Numbered from the stretch's first letter, positions 25,885 through 38,395 are shown. The stretch is 64,000 bases of DNA from Dactylonectria macrodidyma (GCA_020744425.1 JAGMUV010000006.1:1922001-1986000), one strand, 5' to 3'. Notes: a model not told the origin generated them from the sequence alone. Translations and numbers: made by a program.

Positions 25885-27970
25885 TCACTCGGGCCTGTCT
25901 GCGACTTTGTAGAATTCGGGGGCGTATTCCAGCAACCAGCCCTTCTCGATCTTGGTCAGATCCCGGATGAAAATCTTGCTGCCCGTCTCCATCACTTCGT
26001 GGAAAATGACCCAGTCCGCCTTGCGATTGAACATGAGCGAGCTGGGATGCGCGTGTAACACCGTACCACCCTCGACGTTGCGAAACGTCCCGTCGGGCTG
26101 CATCCTTGCGACATGTGCAAAGTAACCCGCCGTCAAGCACCGCCGGATCTGCTCTGCCTTCTTCGTATTGTCCGCCGGCGGTGACGAAGACGACGGCACT
26201 TTCTCATCCACGTTGATGCTGAACCGCTCCAGGTATCGCTTCAGCTGTGCTCGGATACTCACTGCGCGGGTCATTGACTTGTAGTTGAGGTTGTTTTCGT
26301 GACAGAACTTTGCGTCCTTCTTCCCCTTGGTGACAAACGCTTGGTAGGCATTTAGCAGTGTCAGGTGGTCGCCCTCCTCCACCGCAAACTTCCTCCTTGA
26401 CGTCTCCATCTTCTTCCTCTCCCCATCGTGGTGGAACCAAACGCTACCATCTAAAGATGTCATAGCCGCAATAGTCAACATCTCACTGAGACAGCCAAAA
26501 GACGGCGCTGAGAGCAGCGTCTTCGCCATCATAGGCTCTACTGCCAGCTCGGCCATCCTCGACCCAAGTGGTTTCGTAAGCTTTGCGTATTCATCCAACG
26601 CTCCCAGAGCATAAAGTAGCTCGAGTGCCTTGGACATGAGTTCAGCAGGCGGAGGGCTGAAGAAGTCGAATCGAACCACGTTGTCGATACCCAGGGCCTT
26701 CAGCTGCAGAACAACGGAAGCCAGGTTCGACCTCTGTATCTCAGGGATATTGGCTTCAGGCAAAGTCTGATAGCTCTGCTCCGTATATAGTCGAAAGCAT
26801 TTTCCTGGGCGTGTTCGACCTGCTCGGCCGGCTCGCTGTGAGGCCGCTGCTTTGGAGATGGGTGTGGCTGTCAGTGACTCGATGCCTGTTCTTGGATTGT
26901 AGGCTCTCAATTTGACAAACCCAGTGTCAACCACAAAAACGATTCCGTCAATGGTCACCGATGCCTCAGCAATGTTCGTTGAGAATACCACTTTCCTCGT
27001 GCCCTCGGGTGGCTTGTCGAAAACGTACATTTGTTGTTCGCTTGTGAGGCCAGCGTACAGGGGCAGGGTCATCAGCGGGCCATATCTCGCATCGAGGTCA
27101 GCCATCCGCTCGGCAACAGCTTCGAGGGCATTGTCAATCTCCTCTCGGCCAGTAAGGAAGACCAATATATCGCCTTCACCCTCCTGAGTATGTATTTCAA
27201 AGATGACGTTGATGACCTTCTCCACATAGTCCTCTGTGGGAGTGTCGAGGTAGAGAATATCAATTGGGTATGTCCTACCCTCGATGCTGACAATTTTCGC
27301 AACCGCATCATCGGCGTCCCCGTCCCCTTTGGTTCTCTGGACGTCGCTGGTGGTCGTGAAGAATTCCAGGAACTCTTTTGCCTGGAGCGTAGCACTGCTG
27401 ATGATGAGGCGGAGGTCCGGCCGCTTTCGGCGGATCTTCTTTAAGAGACCAAGCAGGATGTCTGTACTGATGGATCTTTCATGGGCTTCGTCTACCATTA
27501 TGACAGAATACCGTGATAATAGGGGGTCGACGAGAGCTTCTCGGATGAGAAGTCCATCTGTGAGAAACTTGATTTTCGTTGCTGCAGAGGTGAGGTCTTC
27601 AAACCGAATGGAGTATCCAACCTCCTTGCCCAATTCGCAACCAACTTCTTCGGCTACACGCAGAGCAACCGTTGTGGCTGCCACTCTGCGGGGCTACAGT
27701 ATTACTGTTAGCAGCGGTATTGGCCATATGTTAGGGTTGGATGCATACCTGCGTGATGCCAATGATTTTTCCATCTGAGCACCAGCCTGCGCTCTCCAGG
27801 AACTGCGGTATCTGCGTCGTCTTTCCGGATCCCGTTTGCCCGATGACAATAGTAACTGGGTACTTTTCCACGACATAGAGAAGACTGTCTTTGTGTTTCG
27901 CAATCGGGAGGAGCGCTGCTGGCTTGTGCAGTGCCGGAATGAAAGACGAGTCAACATTAAAGTCTGCCAT
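25885..27970 (-). CDS. DEAH-box RNA helicase, DHX35-like
   Basis: Exons 27970-27749 and 27693-25885 flank a 55-nt intron that falls inside the ITQ-PRRVA motif, giving 676 residues. The helicase motifs are in order: Walker A GQTGSGKTT (residues 44-52), PRRVAAT (75-81), DEAH (142-145), SAT (174-176), STNIAEASVTI, and QRAGRAGRT. After the motor come the helicase-associated 2 region and an OB-fold with HAHPSS and the terminal LLEYAPEFYK. The very short N-terminus ahead of motif I fits the DHX35 subfamily rather than PRP22/PRP16/PRP43, which carry longer extensions or an S1 domain. By family it should unwind or remodel RNA in the nucleus, probably linked to the spliceosome; that role is inferred. 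It is transcribed away from the CUE5-like gene across 754 bases. The start is the first ATG in frame. Confidence 0.93.
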
Positions 27971-28724
27971 TTCGGACTCGACCTCTGCTGATCACCTCCA
28001 GCACTCGCGGAGGCGTTGGAGGTAGAAAGGAGCGGATATTTCCTCGTGTAGTTATGGAAGGGGCAGCGAGACTATCGCGTGACGCTATTGGCCGATCTCA
28101 TGGAACGATTCATGGACCAAGATGAGTGGTGTTTGGGTTAGTTGAAGCTACAAGTCCAAGTTGATGTCAGGCCCCGCCTCAGAGTGAGTCTCGTGATTGT
28201 GTTACTATGGGACAAACCTCCATTCGAGCTCCACCAGCAAGAAACAGACCTAGGAGGAGGGAAGGCCGAGCTTGCTCAGAATACATAGCACGTTCATTGC
28301 TAAAAGTAGATTCTCACTTCACACTCAGCCTTCTCATCTCAAGCCTTGTTGCAACCGATCAACGAGCTAGCGCTGACTCCCGACAAATCAAGAGAGCTAC
28401 CCTAGAGCACCAAACTTCGAAACCCTGCGCGCATGAGCTGCAGCCTGCGGCCAAAGCTCGCTGCCTGGCGTTGTGGCGAATTAGGTGTGGCTTGACAGCT
28501 CTCGGTCGGGTGGGGCACGTCATCAGCGTCGTGGCCCAGTCAACCCCTCGCGCCTCATTACCTTATTATCACGGGTTGAACAGGCTGAAGCGAAATCTAC
28601 CACTTTCCCTTATTCATCGACCCTCGACAAGATCGCACCGAAAACAATCCATCAAGTTGACTGACATTTGAGCCCGAAAGCGACCATACCCGGTGTGTTG
28701 TTGAGAGATATCCACTGCTACAGG
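27971..28724. promoter_or_regulatory. Divergent promoter region, helicase / CUE5-like gene
   Basis: The 754 bases between two outward-facing start codons must hold both promoters and leaders. A 154-codon frame at 28207-28671 in it has no domain and is not called. I see no clear named binding site. Confidence 0.5.
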
Positions 28725-30179
28725 ATGTCAGCCCCTACGGAGACGGTACGTCGAGATAGTCCGGATAGAGACACTGGAACTTGATTCGGCGCGGGACTAG
28801 GTGACTGACATCTCCACCCAAACACAGAACAAAGCCACGGGAGACAGCGGCGCAGAGTCGCCTACTACGGTCCGACCCCTAGACATGGACGACGACGATG
28901 TTCAGGAGGCTAGCCTCCTGGGAGACGATGGCGCTGCGACGACCCCTGCGGCAACTTCTAATGCTCCTGCCTCGACAACTGAAGTTCCCCCTCCAAAGCC
29001 TCCCCGCCCGCTCACCGAGGCGCAGAAGAACGAGTCGATTTTGAAGGAGGCTTTCCCGACCGTGGATGCTGGTGTCATCAAGGCTGTTCTGCGGGCGAGC
29101 AGTGGTCGTGTCGAACCAGCATTCAATGCGTTGCTTGGTGCGTATCCCATCACTTCCAACCACAGAGAACATGGGGTCCTAACCTTCCGGGTAGAGATGA
29201 CCGATCCCGATGCGAGGAGAGATCCCGAAGAAGATGATGTGCCCCCCCCTCAACCCCCTCGACCCCAGGCCCGGCAGCAGATATCACAAGTTGAAGCCGA
29301 TGAACTATATGCGCGCCAGCTTGCAGAGCACTACGATAACGTTGGCGCTTACGAGTCTCGGACGGCCAACCGAGGTCAGAATCCAGGTCATCAAGGTCAA
29401 AATGATCCTCGAGCTAGACAACGCCACACTGATGAATGGGAAGACGACAATGAGCACAGCTTCCTTGACCACGACCTCCCTATTATCCAGGAAAACCTGC
29501 GCAAGGGGTTCTATGAAACCCAGACTAAGGTCAATGGATGGATCACGAATCTGAAGAAGAAGATTGAGGAGAACTTTGACGAAAGTGATGAGCATGCAGG
29601 TTCGAGTGCCCAGAGACAGGGTGAGCCCTTCCGCCGCCCTGGAGAGTCTAGTCGACGAAGCGGAGATTACGACCGGTACGATGCGGACCCGGAGGTTTTG
29701 AGTGACGACTTTGCTGGCATGAAGTTCTCCGCAGATGGTAGTAAGTATCCCTTTCCCATATGTCAGCCTAGATGACTGACAAAGTGATAGCTCCAATCAA
29801 TCGCCCCATGGCCAACACAGGCATGTTCAAGCCACCGCCACCATCAGCCTCACCAAAGCCTAGCAGCAATGGTCGACGGGTCGGGTTCAAGGAGGAGACT
29901 GAGGAGATCAACATGTACGAGTCGTCACCCCGAGTGCCACCCAAGGATGCGCCTGGTAGTGCTTCAAAGACAAGCAAATGGCAACCCCTGTCAACGGTCG
30001 ATCCTAGCCCGATTACGGACAACGACCCCTTTAGCTTGGGCGACAGCGAGGACGAGAAGGAAACGAAGGAGAAGCCCAAGGATGCTGACACGGAGGATAA
30101 CGATCGGTTGAAGAAAGCGGCAGCAGAGGCTATGGCAGATAGCCTTGTTGACTCGTCAGAGACGTCGAAGAAGAACTAA
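28725..30179 (+). CDS. CUE5: CUE-domain ubiquitin-binding adaptor (CUE5-like)
   Basis: Exons 28725-28745, 28828-29740 and 29791-30179 give 440 residues. The first exon is 21 nt and encodes MSAPTET. The CUE domain spans about residues 75-112, with ESILKEAFPTVDAGVIKAVL and a later Leu-Leu near FNALLG, matching the family's hydrophobic-Phe-Pro and di-leucine ubiquitin contacts. Pro-rich segments flank it. The C-terminal tail contains KWQPLST, a W-x-x-L Atg8-interacting motif; yeast Cue5 also carries WQPL as its functional AIM. CUE plus AIM means the protein should link ubiquitinated aggregates to autophagosomes (proteaphagy/aggrephagy). The rest is acidic and disordered-looking with many PPxP runs. 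Identification as the CUE5 orthologue is strong but rests on motif order, not alignment. Confidence 0.92.
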
Positions 30180-32343
30180 AGGGAGCAAATTGCAAACGGT
30201 GGGACAGGAGAGCGCCTGGAAGAAGAGTATTCAAGGAGAACCTTTGGAAGCCAAAGCTTTTCGCATTTGACTAGTCGGTGAGCTTGCTTACTGAAGCTAT
30301 CAGTAGTCCGCCTTGGGTAGTCTGAAAAGTTCTGATAGCATGGAATAAGCAGCCTTGAAATTCGCGTATCGTGTCTCATCCATGATTTGACGATTTTTTG
30401 CCTTCTATGCGGGGAAGGTTGGCTGGGATCTGTGTTCTGTCGGGTCAAGCACAATTGAGGACCTGGGCACGGAGAGTTGAGGCTGACTTGACTATTCCAA
30501 GTCGAGGCATTGAAGCCACTTGCTAGCCAGGAGAAAGGATTCAAAAGCAAATTGCCGACTCAAGTCCGAGACCCAAAGCAGCATTGCATGGTAACGGGAC
30601 TGTTGATGGACACTTGATGGACCCTTGATGGATTGAGTCGACCGACTGCCGGCAGAACAAGTAGTAGAATAAGTAGTGAATTACGTACACAGCGCTGTGG
30701 ATAGAATTGCGGCACCGAAACGAGCCTCTTGCAGAATTCGTCCATGATATCTCCGGACTTGGTCGCATGCACCAAGATAGGTTATTGGGCTAGTGCTGGG
30801 TCTTGAATACCACCAACGACTGAACCAGTGACCGGGGCCCCGTCGCGACGCAGCCGCTCGGTGACAGAGGAGGCGTTACTGAAGTGGCTCTCGTCATAAA
30901 TTACTCCGCAATGGACGAGGACACTGGAAAATCTGAGGTATGGAGCATGGATGTCCATGGCATTGGGCTTCATGCATTTTGCGACCGTACATTCGTCCGT
31001 TTGCTCTGGCTGAGTGGGCTCTTGTTGGACTACCAGTAGGGGAATGCAGAGGCTCCCCAGCCGCCCACCTGTCGTCGGACCACGGGGGCAGATGCGGCGA
31101 CACGATTGGATAATCGGATAACGGCTGGCGATGGATAGAAACATGGCGCGAACGGGTCGAGATTAGTTGATGCTTATTCCAATGACGCCGAGTGCCTGGT
31201 TTTTGATTAAAAGTTAGCAAGATTACTAGCATAGTGCTGCAGAATCCGTTAGACTGGTAACAGAAGCGTGCAAAAATATGTCATGACTCTGCTGGGACCC
31301 CTCCGCCGAGAGCACGTTGGACAATAGAGAGCCAGCGAGGCAATAAAGGACGACGAGTCGAGGTCACTGTGAAGAGGCGTGAACTTGACAGTACAAATGA
31401 CCTAACCGCGTTGCTGCTTAGACCCTGCTACTGTGCAAGGCCGGGCACAAGGGCAGCGTACGAAGTAATGAGCGCACTCCGCAGGTCCCCGCTCAATTGT
31501 TGACTCTTTTGCCCGCCTTCGCAGGTTGCTCTCGTAGTTTTGAAGGTCGGTTGACGTAGGAGGATAGGAGACGCCCCGACAAGCGGCCTTGCGGGTGGAG
31601 GGGCAGACTGGACTTGGTTCCAATTCCAAAGGCGCTCCAGTTGCATCTCAATCAACTTCTCAGACTCGGCCCATAGCCAAAAAAAAAAACCCTACTCTCT
31701 TCCGTTCCCACCGTCGACTTTTGGACTTTATTTTCTTTCATGTGCCGCGTGTAGCATAAGCGTAAGTAGCGCTGTCTTGCAACTTGAGACGGAGACGAAC
31801 CCCTCGAGACCGAATTCTTGGACCGAGTTCTTGGGCCGCCTCCAGCGCCGCCGCTTTTTTAAGTGAGAGTGCCTCGACGTCGCCCCATCCATGATACATC
31901 CCCGTCCCACGTCACCGCAGGATCACCACTCGCTCCCGTCGGCCTCGTCCCGGCTCTGCAGCTCGTATCTGGCGTCTCTTTGTTGTCTGTGCGCTTGCCC
32001 CGCGACGGTTCATCGGGCTGATTTCGACGAATTATTCGTGCGACACCACGGGCGGAATTCCTGTCGGCGCCAAAATACGTTTCCCGTGCTGAGATATCTC
32101 GTTGGTTGATTCGCGGCCTGTCAGTGAGTTGGCGCGGCTTGCTCTTGTATGGTACCTTGTCAACCACATACCCATTGCCCCTCATATCCCCATACCTTTC
32201 CCCCCTCCCTTCGCCGCATCGTTGCCCGTGAGAGGCTGCTTTCAGGGCTTCAAGCCTCAAGACACCTCAAAATCGCGGGCCTCACACCCTCGCTCGCGCC
32301 TAGCTGGGATCCCCGCCGGAAGAGACGAGTGGTTGAACCCCCC

Positions 32344-32349
32344 CACGTG
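32344..32349. promoter_or_regulatory. CACGTG motif upstream of the PHO81-like gene
   Basis: CACGTG is the core recognised by the Pho4/NUC-1 bHLH activator of phosphate-starvation genes. This copy lies about 800 bases upstream of the PHO81-like start. A second copy lies inside the gene's fourth intron (34087-34092). A six-base palindrome is expected by chance roughly every 4 kb, so regulation by it is only a hypothesis. Confidence 0.3.
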
Positions 32350-32555
32350 CCCTGTCCGAGAAGGCCTGGCAGGCTGGCACGCCGTAGGTCTCCTCGGAGG
32401 TCGGGTGACGGACCAAGAGCGAGGCATATCGTGTCACTCTTACATGAGAGGCACCGGTCACAGGCGAGAAAAAAGAGAAGAAGCTAGTTGAGTCCCGCAG
32501 AGAGAAAGAGAAAGAGAGACTGAGAGAAGGGGACTAAGAAGAACAGTCCTTCCCG

Positions 32556-32760
32556 ATGTTGTCCACATGCCAAACTGCCCACTACACACTACCACCTGCC
32601 TGTCCCTACCTCCCTTACCTCACCTTACACGCTGTACACTGCACACTACCTACCTTAGTACCTTACATCACACTACATCACACACCCATTCGCTCGTCTT
32701 ACTCGCCTCGCTCGCCTTACACACTGCCCAAACATCACTGGTACTGACCTTTACCTGGTC
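32556..32760 (+). other. G-poor C/T/A-rich leader segment
   Basis: The top strand is almost free of G apart from scattered bases and shows repeated TACACT, TACATCACAC and CCTTAC pieces. It probably belongs to the long 5' leader of the PHO81-like transcript and shows no coding potential. Confidence 0.45.
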
Positions 32761-33146
32761 CTTCCAAGTCTGCACAACCTGCCCTCCATCCCGTCTTCAA
32801 CTAATAAGCTGATCCTGACCTGACCCTCTAACAAGGCCCTGAGACATTGGACTGCACGGCTCCTGTCCCTATTGCGTTCTGTCGCTGTTCTTGAGTGCCT
32901 TACAACCTTGCCTCTCTTCCCGCCTCGCTGCCGCACCCACCGCACACGACACGAACAGCAGCACACAAAGATACCCCTCGCATAGCCAAGCCACATTGGG
33001 ATCTCGCCTTGTGCTCACCTTGTACTCGCGTTTAACTTGGCAACTAACGTTCTGGGCCAACTCGCTCACTTGCTCATTCAATCACCTGCCGCTCTGCGTT
33101 CATCTCTTGGACGCCGAGGGCTGCTCTAGGGCGTCCACGCCGCAAT

Positions 33147-36100
33147 ATGTAAGCCCTGCTCTTCAAACAAGCCCTTGTTACATCCAACCAGTTTTGGTGG
33201 CTGCGTCTGTCTCCTGAAGCTGTCTAACGCTTTCCACCCCAGGAAGTTCGGCAAGCAGATCCAGAAGCGCCAGCTCGAGGTTCCTGAATATGCTGCTAGC
33301 TTTGTCAACTACAAGGCTCTGAAAAAGGTCAGTCTATATTGCTCTCACACTGCCTATCTTACTGGGCAGCCACCTCTTCCTGTTGGAACCTACCCGTTCT
33401 CTGTCCTCGGTGTCGAATATTGTTACCGAACACTGTCCCCTAGTCCCCGCTATCATCTCCCACACACTCCATCTCCACACACGGACTATTCCACCTGCTC
33501 AGGGTTTTCTCTCTCAGCTTTCTCCTCCCACTCGTCAAATACTCTCTCTAACCCTACTCATCACCCACTTTCACGGCTATACCCTGTTCTCCATTCTTCT
33601 GCCCAGTCTTAGCTTTGCCTGTTGCCTGCATGCCCAGGCACCTTTTCCTCTCCTGGTTGCTTATCCCGATCCCGTGTGGCTTGATGTGCAAAGGGGGCTT
33701 ACCAAAAGCAAATGTGCAACTCCATTCGTTATGCAGTCCCGGAGCACGTTTCTTCTCCTTGATCCGCACGCGACCACTTGATAGCCCAAGTGCTCTACCA
33801 CTGACACACTGCCATGTAGCTCATCAAGAAACTTTCAGCAACACCGACCATCTCCTCGCAGAATGATGCTCTCCGCTCCGCCACACCTGTCGACTCCCAG
33901 GCCGCTCTCCAGGCTAATAAGGCGACCTTCTTCTTCCAACTGGTAAGATCCCTCTCCAGCTCACCTACGCCATGAATATTCCCGCAGCATTGCTTACCAT
34001 TGACCAGGAACGAGAACTCGACAAGGTCAATGCCTTCTACTTGCAAAAGGAAGCCGAGGTTTGTCAATTACCCCCTGAAGCCTGGCCACGTGCATTCAAC
34101 TTGCTGACACTCTAACGCATCACAGCTCAAAATCCGCCTCAAGACTCTCCTAGACAAGAAAAAGGTCTTGCAAACCCGGCAGGGCATTTCCCGACGCTCC
34201 GCAAAGTTCACCACACTCGAAGAGGGCTTCCAACAGTTTGCTTCTGATCTGAACAAGCTCCAGCAGTTCGTCGAGATCAACGGCACCGCATTCTCGAAAA
34301 TCCTGAAGAAATGGGACAAGACCTCAAAATCCAAGACAAAGGAGCTCTACCTTTCGAGAGCCGTCGAGGTTCAGCCCTTCTTCAACGCGACCGTTATTAG
34401 CGAGCTCTCGGACCAGGCGACTACGAGTTTACAGGAGCTCGGAGCCTGGTCCGATGGTATTCAGGTCAACTTCCAGTCCGGCCATGTGGTTACAACGCAA
34501 CATTTTGTCGGGACAGATGAGGGGGATGCGGACACGCTTCTTTTGGATACTGTCATAACCGGGAACCTCGAATCTCTCCGAGACTTGCTCACTAGGATGC
34601 AATCAGCGACCCAGGCAACAGATGGCGACAGCTCGTTGATGGAAAGGATAACACGGACTTTCCTTGCGGCTATATCAGAAGCCCCCCAAGAGTCCCTCCG
34701 AGTCCTTCTTGAGACGAATTTGGTTGATCTTCATTCCTACGATGACATCAACGAGCGAAATTGCTTGCACCAAGCTGCCATTTACGGCAAACAGTATGTT
34801 CTGGAATGGGGACTCAACGCAGAGAACCCTGTGGCGGTGGATCGGACAGATGTCTACGGCCGAATGCCTCTTCACTACGCCAGCTTGCACGGGAGGCTCG
34901 ATATGCTCCAGGTATTACTCAATGGTTCGTTAACCTCGTGGATTTACCCCCCTTTCAGAGTTATTTTTTTAACGTGACATTAGCTGACCCCAACACCATC
35001 GACGCTATCGACCATGACAACTTCACTCCGTTAATTCATTCCATCATCCATGGGCGCCTCGACTGTATCGAAAACCTCCTCTCCAGATCCGCTCACATCG
35101 ACCCCGTAGCCGAACAGGATCGTGTCCTCCACGTTCCCTTGAACCTCGCTTGCGAGCACGGCTCAGTGGCTGTCGTTGAACTTCTGCTTAAACACGGTGC
35201 CAAGATCCTACCAGACGCTGAGGGTTTATATCCCCAACACTTAGTGGCAAGATCGGGCCAGACATCGGAGCTCCTCCTATTGTTGAGAGAGTACGGTGCA
35301 GACCTGGACCAGGTCGACAAGCTGTACGGGTGGACGCCGCTTGTGCACGCTGCAAGCGAGGGGAACGTGGATTGCCTCCAAGTTCTGCTCAAAGTTGGGG
35401 CAGACGCCAACATCATGGATGAAAAGGACTTCCCGGCCATGTACTACGCCGCTTGGGAGGGACATCTCGCATGCATGAAGCTTCTCACACCATTCAATAC
35501 ACGACCCCGAGCCAGTCCCTTCATGGTGCAACCTTCTCTGGGACCAATGGACAGCAGCGCTGCTCCCCTACCCTTGTCCCTCGACCCTGATGCGATCCCT
35601 GAGCTCGAATTGCCGCCACCTATCATCCCTCTCCGAAGATATGGGCACAACTTCCTCGACACGAAGACGGTCGTGCAGATCACTTTTGGAGAATCAGAGG
35701 AGCAACCTCTTGTGTTCTTCCAGGACGGTAAATACCCGGCCGCGCGACTCACCATCTCTTCGAAGGTGTCAGACCTCATTCCCAAGAACATCATTTTGCC
35801 ATTCCAAGAAGACACTCGCATTGTTTCGTTCCAGGTCGACAACCTGGACACCTTCAGTCTCGACCTCGATGTTTTCCCTACGTATGGCGCCAAGGTGATT
35901 GCAAAGACGGTCGTCCTTTCTAGTACGTTTAAGGGCCAGGGAAACTCTTCGTGCTGCCTGCCTTTGTTCGATCCTCGCCTGCGAGCTATTGGGCAAATCA
36001 GCTTCGCCGTCCAAGTCATCAAGCCGTTCAGGGGCAAGCCCCTAGAGATCACCGACTTTGAGACGTACTGGAAAGCGACGAGCCAATTTAACCAACCTAC

Positions 36101-37012
36101 GAGCGCCATCATTACTGGATCAAGCTTGTCAGGAGACTACGTGAGGCTGTTTGCGCAGTATACTAGCGACGGCGTGCCTGTCCTGTGGCCTCGATGGACT
36201 ATCTCTTGTGGTGGACTCGATATCCCAGTGTGCAGGCTGTCTCTGGAGCAGTTCACCACTATGACAGCGCGGAGCAACAGTCGTGCTGATCTGGTGAACT
36301 TGAGGAGCAAGACGTCAGAGAGCTTGGCTGAGATATATCATATCCTCGCCACTGCCGGCATCACCGTCCAGGAAGCTCTCTCACTCCTCAACCCGGGCAT
36401 CCACGTCAATCTCCAGATCCTGTATCCGACCCCAGAGGAGGAGAAGGCGTTCGCCCTGGGCCCTGCGCTCGATGTCAACGCCTTTGTCGACGCCATCCTC
36501 AGCATCGTCTTCGACCACGCGCGTGCGCAGCGAGCTCAGTCACCTGATGTGGTGCGGTCTGTTGTTTTCAGCAGCTACAACCCCCGGCTCTGCACTGCTC
36601 TCAATTGGAAGCAGCCCAATTTCCCAGTCTTCTTGTGCAACGACCTGGGACGCGAAGAGAACACGGGGTTTGCGAACGGCGCTTTGAGTAGTGGGCGGCG
36701 GAGTGCATCGATTAAGGAGGCGGTGAGGATTGCGCAGAGCAATAACTTCATGGGACTGATCTGCTATTCTCGACTACTGGTACGTGCCCATTTGTATTTC
36801 GAATCGAGATAATGGCTAACTGATTGCAGGATATGGTGCCGGCGCTCGTAGACGCGATCAAGGCGCACGGGTTGGCACTGGTGATGGATAAGTCGTCCGA
36901 CTCGCCTGACGCGAGCCCAATGACGGACCCTTTCCCGCGACCGCCTAAAGGTATCGATGGTGTTCTGAAAAGCCATGGGATTTTGCGCTTCAATGATTCT
37001 ATAGACATGTAG
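33147..37012 (+). CDS. PHO81: PHO81/NUC-2-like SPX-ankyrin CDK inhibitor
   Basis: It senses phosphate by binding inositol pyrophosphates at its SPX domain and inhibits the PHO80-PHO85 type cyclin-CDK, which frees the phosphate transcription factor. Exons 33147-33148, 33243-33327, 33820-33942, 34008-34058, 34126-34924, 34984-36779 and 36830-37012 total 3039 nt, 1012 residues. The ATG is split: AT, then an intron, then G, giving the canonical SPX start MKFGKQIQKRQLEVPEY. SPX covers about residues 1-190, including a Lys-rich helix near ILKKWDKTSKSKTKELYL. Ankyrin repeats run from about 290 to 520 (GRMPLHYASLHGRLDMLQVL, GWTPLVHAASEGNVDCLQVL). The C-terminal third is glycerophosphodiesterase-like, as in NUC-2. 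The second intron, 492 nt, is unusually long. Length and domain order match the family, so the identification is secure. Confidence 0.95.
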
Positions 37013-37218
37013 GTCGGTTATAATGAGAGAGGCCTGGGACATGACGCAGCAACGAATACTAGTTGGGTATAGATGAGTAAAGTAAAGCATGATAAAATTG
37101 ATATTGTCATAATCATTCTCGTTATGTCTAGGGCGGACTGTACCGCACGTAGCATCATTAGGTGTCTCCAAGCGGCACACTTCGTATTGTCGTCTGTATC
37201 AAAGGCTAGGGCTCGTAG

Positions 37219-37986
37219 CTAAGCGCCCTTGAAGTCGTACTTGAGGGCTGTGAGCTCTTTCTCAGGATCCACACTGCTCATGACTACCTTTGAAACCAGA
37301 ACAACCAGATATACAAGCAGTGGTAGGTATCCCATGCCTGTCCACACAGCCGTGTTGCCTGCACGGCCAACGACCCAGCTCATCAACACCAGCATGACGC
37401 CGAGCCCTAAATTTAAGTAGGGCAGGTAAATTTGAAGCGGTGAGCTCCTTGCAACATAGCTGAAAGAAGTTCGCCTTTTGCGCGGCCTCCCACGAGGTGC
37501 GTAGGCGACATCCTCGTCGTCGTCATCGTCGTCGTTGTGGACTTGAGAGGGCGCGGGGGTGGGACGGGGTGTCTTGACGCGTGCCCAGGCGTCGAGCACG
37601 GCGATGCCTGAGGTGGCTGGCGGGAGGTGGTGAAGTAGGTAGGCGGTGGAGAGGAGCGAGGTGAGGCTGAGGAGGGCGAGGAGGGTGGTGGAGGGCCAGA
37701 AGAGCGACGGGATGTACGGGATGGTGGCGACGACGGGGATGGCGATAAGCATTTGACGAAACTGTGCGTCGCGGGCAGCATTTTCGGCGGCGAGTGCCTC
37801 GATGAGGTTTTCTTGTTCTGGTGGGAGGAAAAGAGTTAGTCGGCATAGATTGATATCTTTTGAGAGCGGGCATCATGGCTTACCCTCCTCGTCTAGAGCT
37901 TCGGGCTGCGAGTCGGTCGAGTCCTCGTCAACGGGATACTGAAAGGTGCGCCTCAGGCGGGCGGTGGTGCTCCTGACGTTTTCCAT
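37219..37986 (-). CDS. Four-TM membrane protein of unknown function
   Basis: Exons 37986-37884 and 37817-37219, with a 66-nt GTAAGC...CCAG intron, give 233 residues. The N-terminal 60 residues are polar and acidic (DEDSTDSQPEALDEE) and lead into a helix EALAAENAARDAQFRQM. Four hydrophobic segments follow as two pairs: about 65-80 and 85-105 before a cytoplasmic-type loop holding a six-Asp run and a basic RGRPRKRR patch, then about 160-180 and 190-212. The protein ends KYDFKGA without a retention signal. I do not recognise the family. The arrangement suggests a small ER or organelle membrane protein. It is divergent from COA1 across 409 bases and converges on the PHO81-like gene. Confidence 0.8.
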
Positions 37987-38395
37987 GATTGCGCACAAGA
38001 TCTGGGATAGTCTACTTATGCTGTCGATAGATCTATGAGGATGGATGATATGGGGAGGATCAGGCACCCGTGATCATTTGGAGACGAAACAGGAGGACGA
38101 CGTTGCACGCCGTCACATGGATCGAGGCTTAGCGTGCTGAATGGTCGGCCTTATGACGACAAGCCCACGCGCGCGTAAGCCCTGAGCTCCAGGGCATCAG
38201 GTATCGCACCTCCCGCTGCAAATAGTGGGGGTGGGGCCCCTCGGCGCCCGGCTGCAAAATTTCCCCGGCCAGGCGGGCTGTTCAAACTCCATGGATTGAT
38301 CCAGACCTCACCTGACCTGAGGTCGAAAACGAAGCTCACCAAACACTGACGCCCCAGGGAAAAGGAAGAAAAATCCCAGGAAAACCGCAGATCGA
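37987..38395. promoter_or_regulatory. Divergent promoter region, four-TM gene / COA1
   Basis: A 409-base region between two outward-facing starts. It must carry both promoters. No named site is clear. Confidence 0.5.

Larger units (their letters stand above)
30180..33146. other. 3-kb region: CUE5 3' flank and long upstream region of the PHO81-like gene
   Basis: No gene is recognised. Open frames here are short and lack domains. The last 700 bases are rich in C, T and A with few G from about 32556, as in a long fungal 5' leader. A CACGTG site is entered separately. Confidence 0.45.

Noticed and set aside
33725..33812. tRNA-like sequence on the minus strand in the PHO81-like intron
   Set aside because: It has a D-arm-like AGTGGTAGAGCA and a possible hairpin, but no proper B box (GGTTCGA) or T arm and no matching 7-bp acceptor stem; U33 cannot be placed before an anticodon.
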